This document shows, piece by piece, positions 63,776 through 64,000 of a stretch of DNA of 64,000 nt. The stretch is from the NCBI RefSeq assembly GCF_036245865.1, contig NZ_BTTW01000003.1, forward strand, positions 868,001 through 932,000. The letters are read 5' to 3'. The notes beneath the pieces are model-generated. The model ran no database searches and was not told the DNA's origin. It saw only the letters and a program-made list of their open reading frames with translations. Position numbers and translations under genes: made by a program. Within the stretch, counting starts at the first letter, position 1, and each line of letters starts with the position of its first letter. The DNA is from Corallococcus caeni. Lineage in GTDB: Bacteria > Myxococcota > Myxococcia > Myxococcales > Myxococcaceae.

Positions 63776-64000
63776 CTACCCCGGACCGCTGGACTCCTTC
63801 TGCTCCTCTTCCTTGAAGAAGATGTCCTTGATCATCAGCTTGCTCACCTCGCGGTTCATCACCGCGATGGAGGTGGTGAGGGGGATCTCCTTCGGGCAGA
63901 CCTTCACGCAGTTCTGCGCCTTGCCGCAGTCCTGGATGCCGCCGGGGCCCATGAGGGCGCGCGTGCGCTCCTCCGCGTTCAGCTTGCCCGTGGGGTGCAT
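63776..64000 (-). CDS. sdhB: Succinate dehydrogenase iron-sulfur subunit, C-terminal part
   Basis: The last 74 residues of an iron-sulfur subunit cut by the right window edge. CGKAQNCVKVCPKEIPLTTSI carries the C-terminal cluster-binding cysteines (CxxxxxCxxxCP) of SdhB/FrdB. It is followed by MNREVSKLMIKDIFF and a charged tail. As part of complex II it oxidises succinate, the product of the neighbouring sucCD genes. The real start is outside the window. Confidence 0.9.
   Translation of the reverse strand: MHPTGKLNAEERTRALMGPGGIQDCGKAQNCVKVCPKEIPLTTSIAVMNREVSKLMIKDIFFKEEEQKESSGPG

Overview
This 64 kb window is bacterial chromosome with very high G+C, and it most likely comes from a Myxococcaceae genome (Corallococcus/Myxococcus group). 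The evidence is the strong third-position GC bias, many lipoproteins, Asp-Gly-Gly/Asp-Ala-Gly linkers in secreted proteins, and an encapsulin shell gene that I recognise as the Myxococcus EncA type together with its EncB-type cargo. The assignment to family is an inference; there is no rRNA in the window to settle it.

Layout. 1-5.5 kb: an unknown lipoprotein cut by the window edge, a cold-shock protein, a secreted M2 (ACE-like) peptidase, a DHH phosphoesterase and a DUF3105 lipoprotein. 5.7-17.8 kb: one giant non-ribosomal peptide synthetase, A-T-(C-A-T)x3-TE, predicted to release a short hydrophobic tetrapeptide; it stands alone with no tailoring genes. 17.9-26.2 kb: a surface/secretome block with a secreted glycosidase-like protein with a carbohydrate-binding tail, a DUF1624-type membrane protein, a VOC protein, a vWA lipoprotein, a bacterial expansin, and three paralogous small lipoproteins around it. 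26.3-35 kb: a three-gene minus-strand set made of a NfeD/YqiJ-like OB-fold membrane protein, a large flotillin (YqiK-like) and an 1844-residue DUF3686-type AAA+ ATPase. 35-43.2 kb: mixed accessory genes (type IB topoisomerase, 2OG-Fe(II) oxygenase, patatin-like protein, esterase, PNPOx/LysR pair, MarR-GNAT pair) with recognisable operator-like sites and a LysR gene remnant.

43.2-64 kb is mostly housekeeping: two identical tandem initiator tRNA genes with a clear promoter and terminators, an S1-repeat RNA-binding protein, murJ, the encapsulin locus (encB-encA) followed by an NtrC-type response regulator, an M23 peptidase, an outer-membrane barrel, rsmI-yraN with an unusual SMC-like protein upstream, the conserved ribosome/tRNA maturation operon rpsP-khpA-rimM-trmD-rplS, rlmN, a Fur-box-controlled siderophore-interacting protein, and the TCA-linked set sucC-sucD-ndk next to the end of sdhB.

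Best candidates for something new: the flotillin/DUF3686 ATPase/OB-fold system (26273-34939), the expansin nested among three members of an unnamed lipoprotein family (23402-26132), the orphan tetramodular NRPS with module-sized internal conversion tracts, the MarR-GNAT cassette bounded by direct repeats of a LysR 3' end, and the SMC-like protein that has lost its P-loop but kept its signature and Walker B motifs. Coordinates, motifs and repeats come from reading the sequence; functions are from family knowledge unless marked otherwise.
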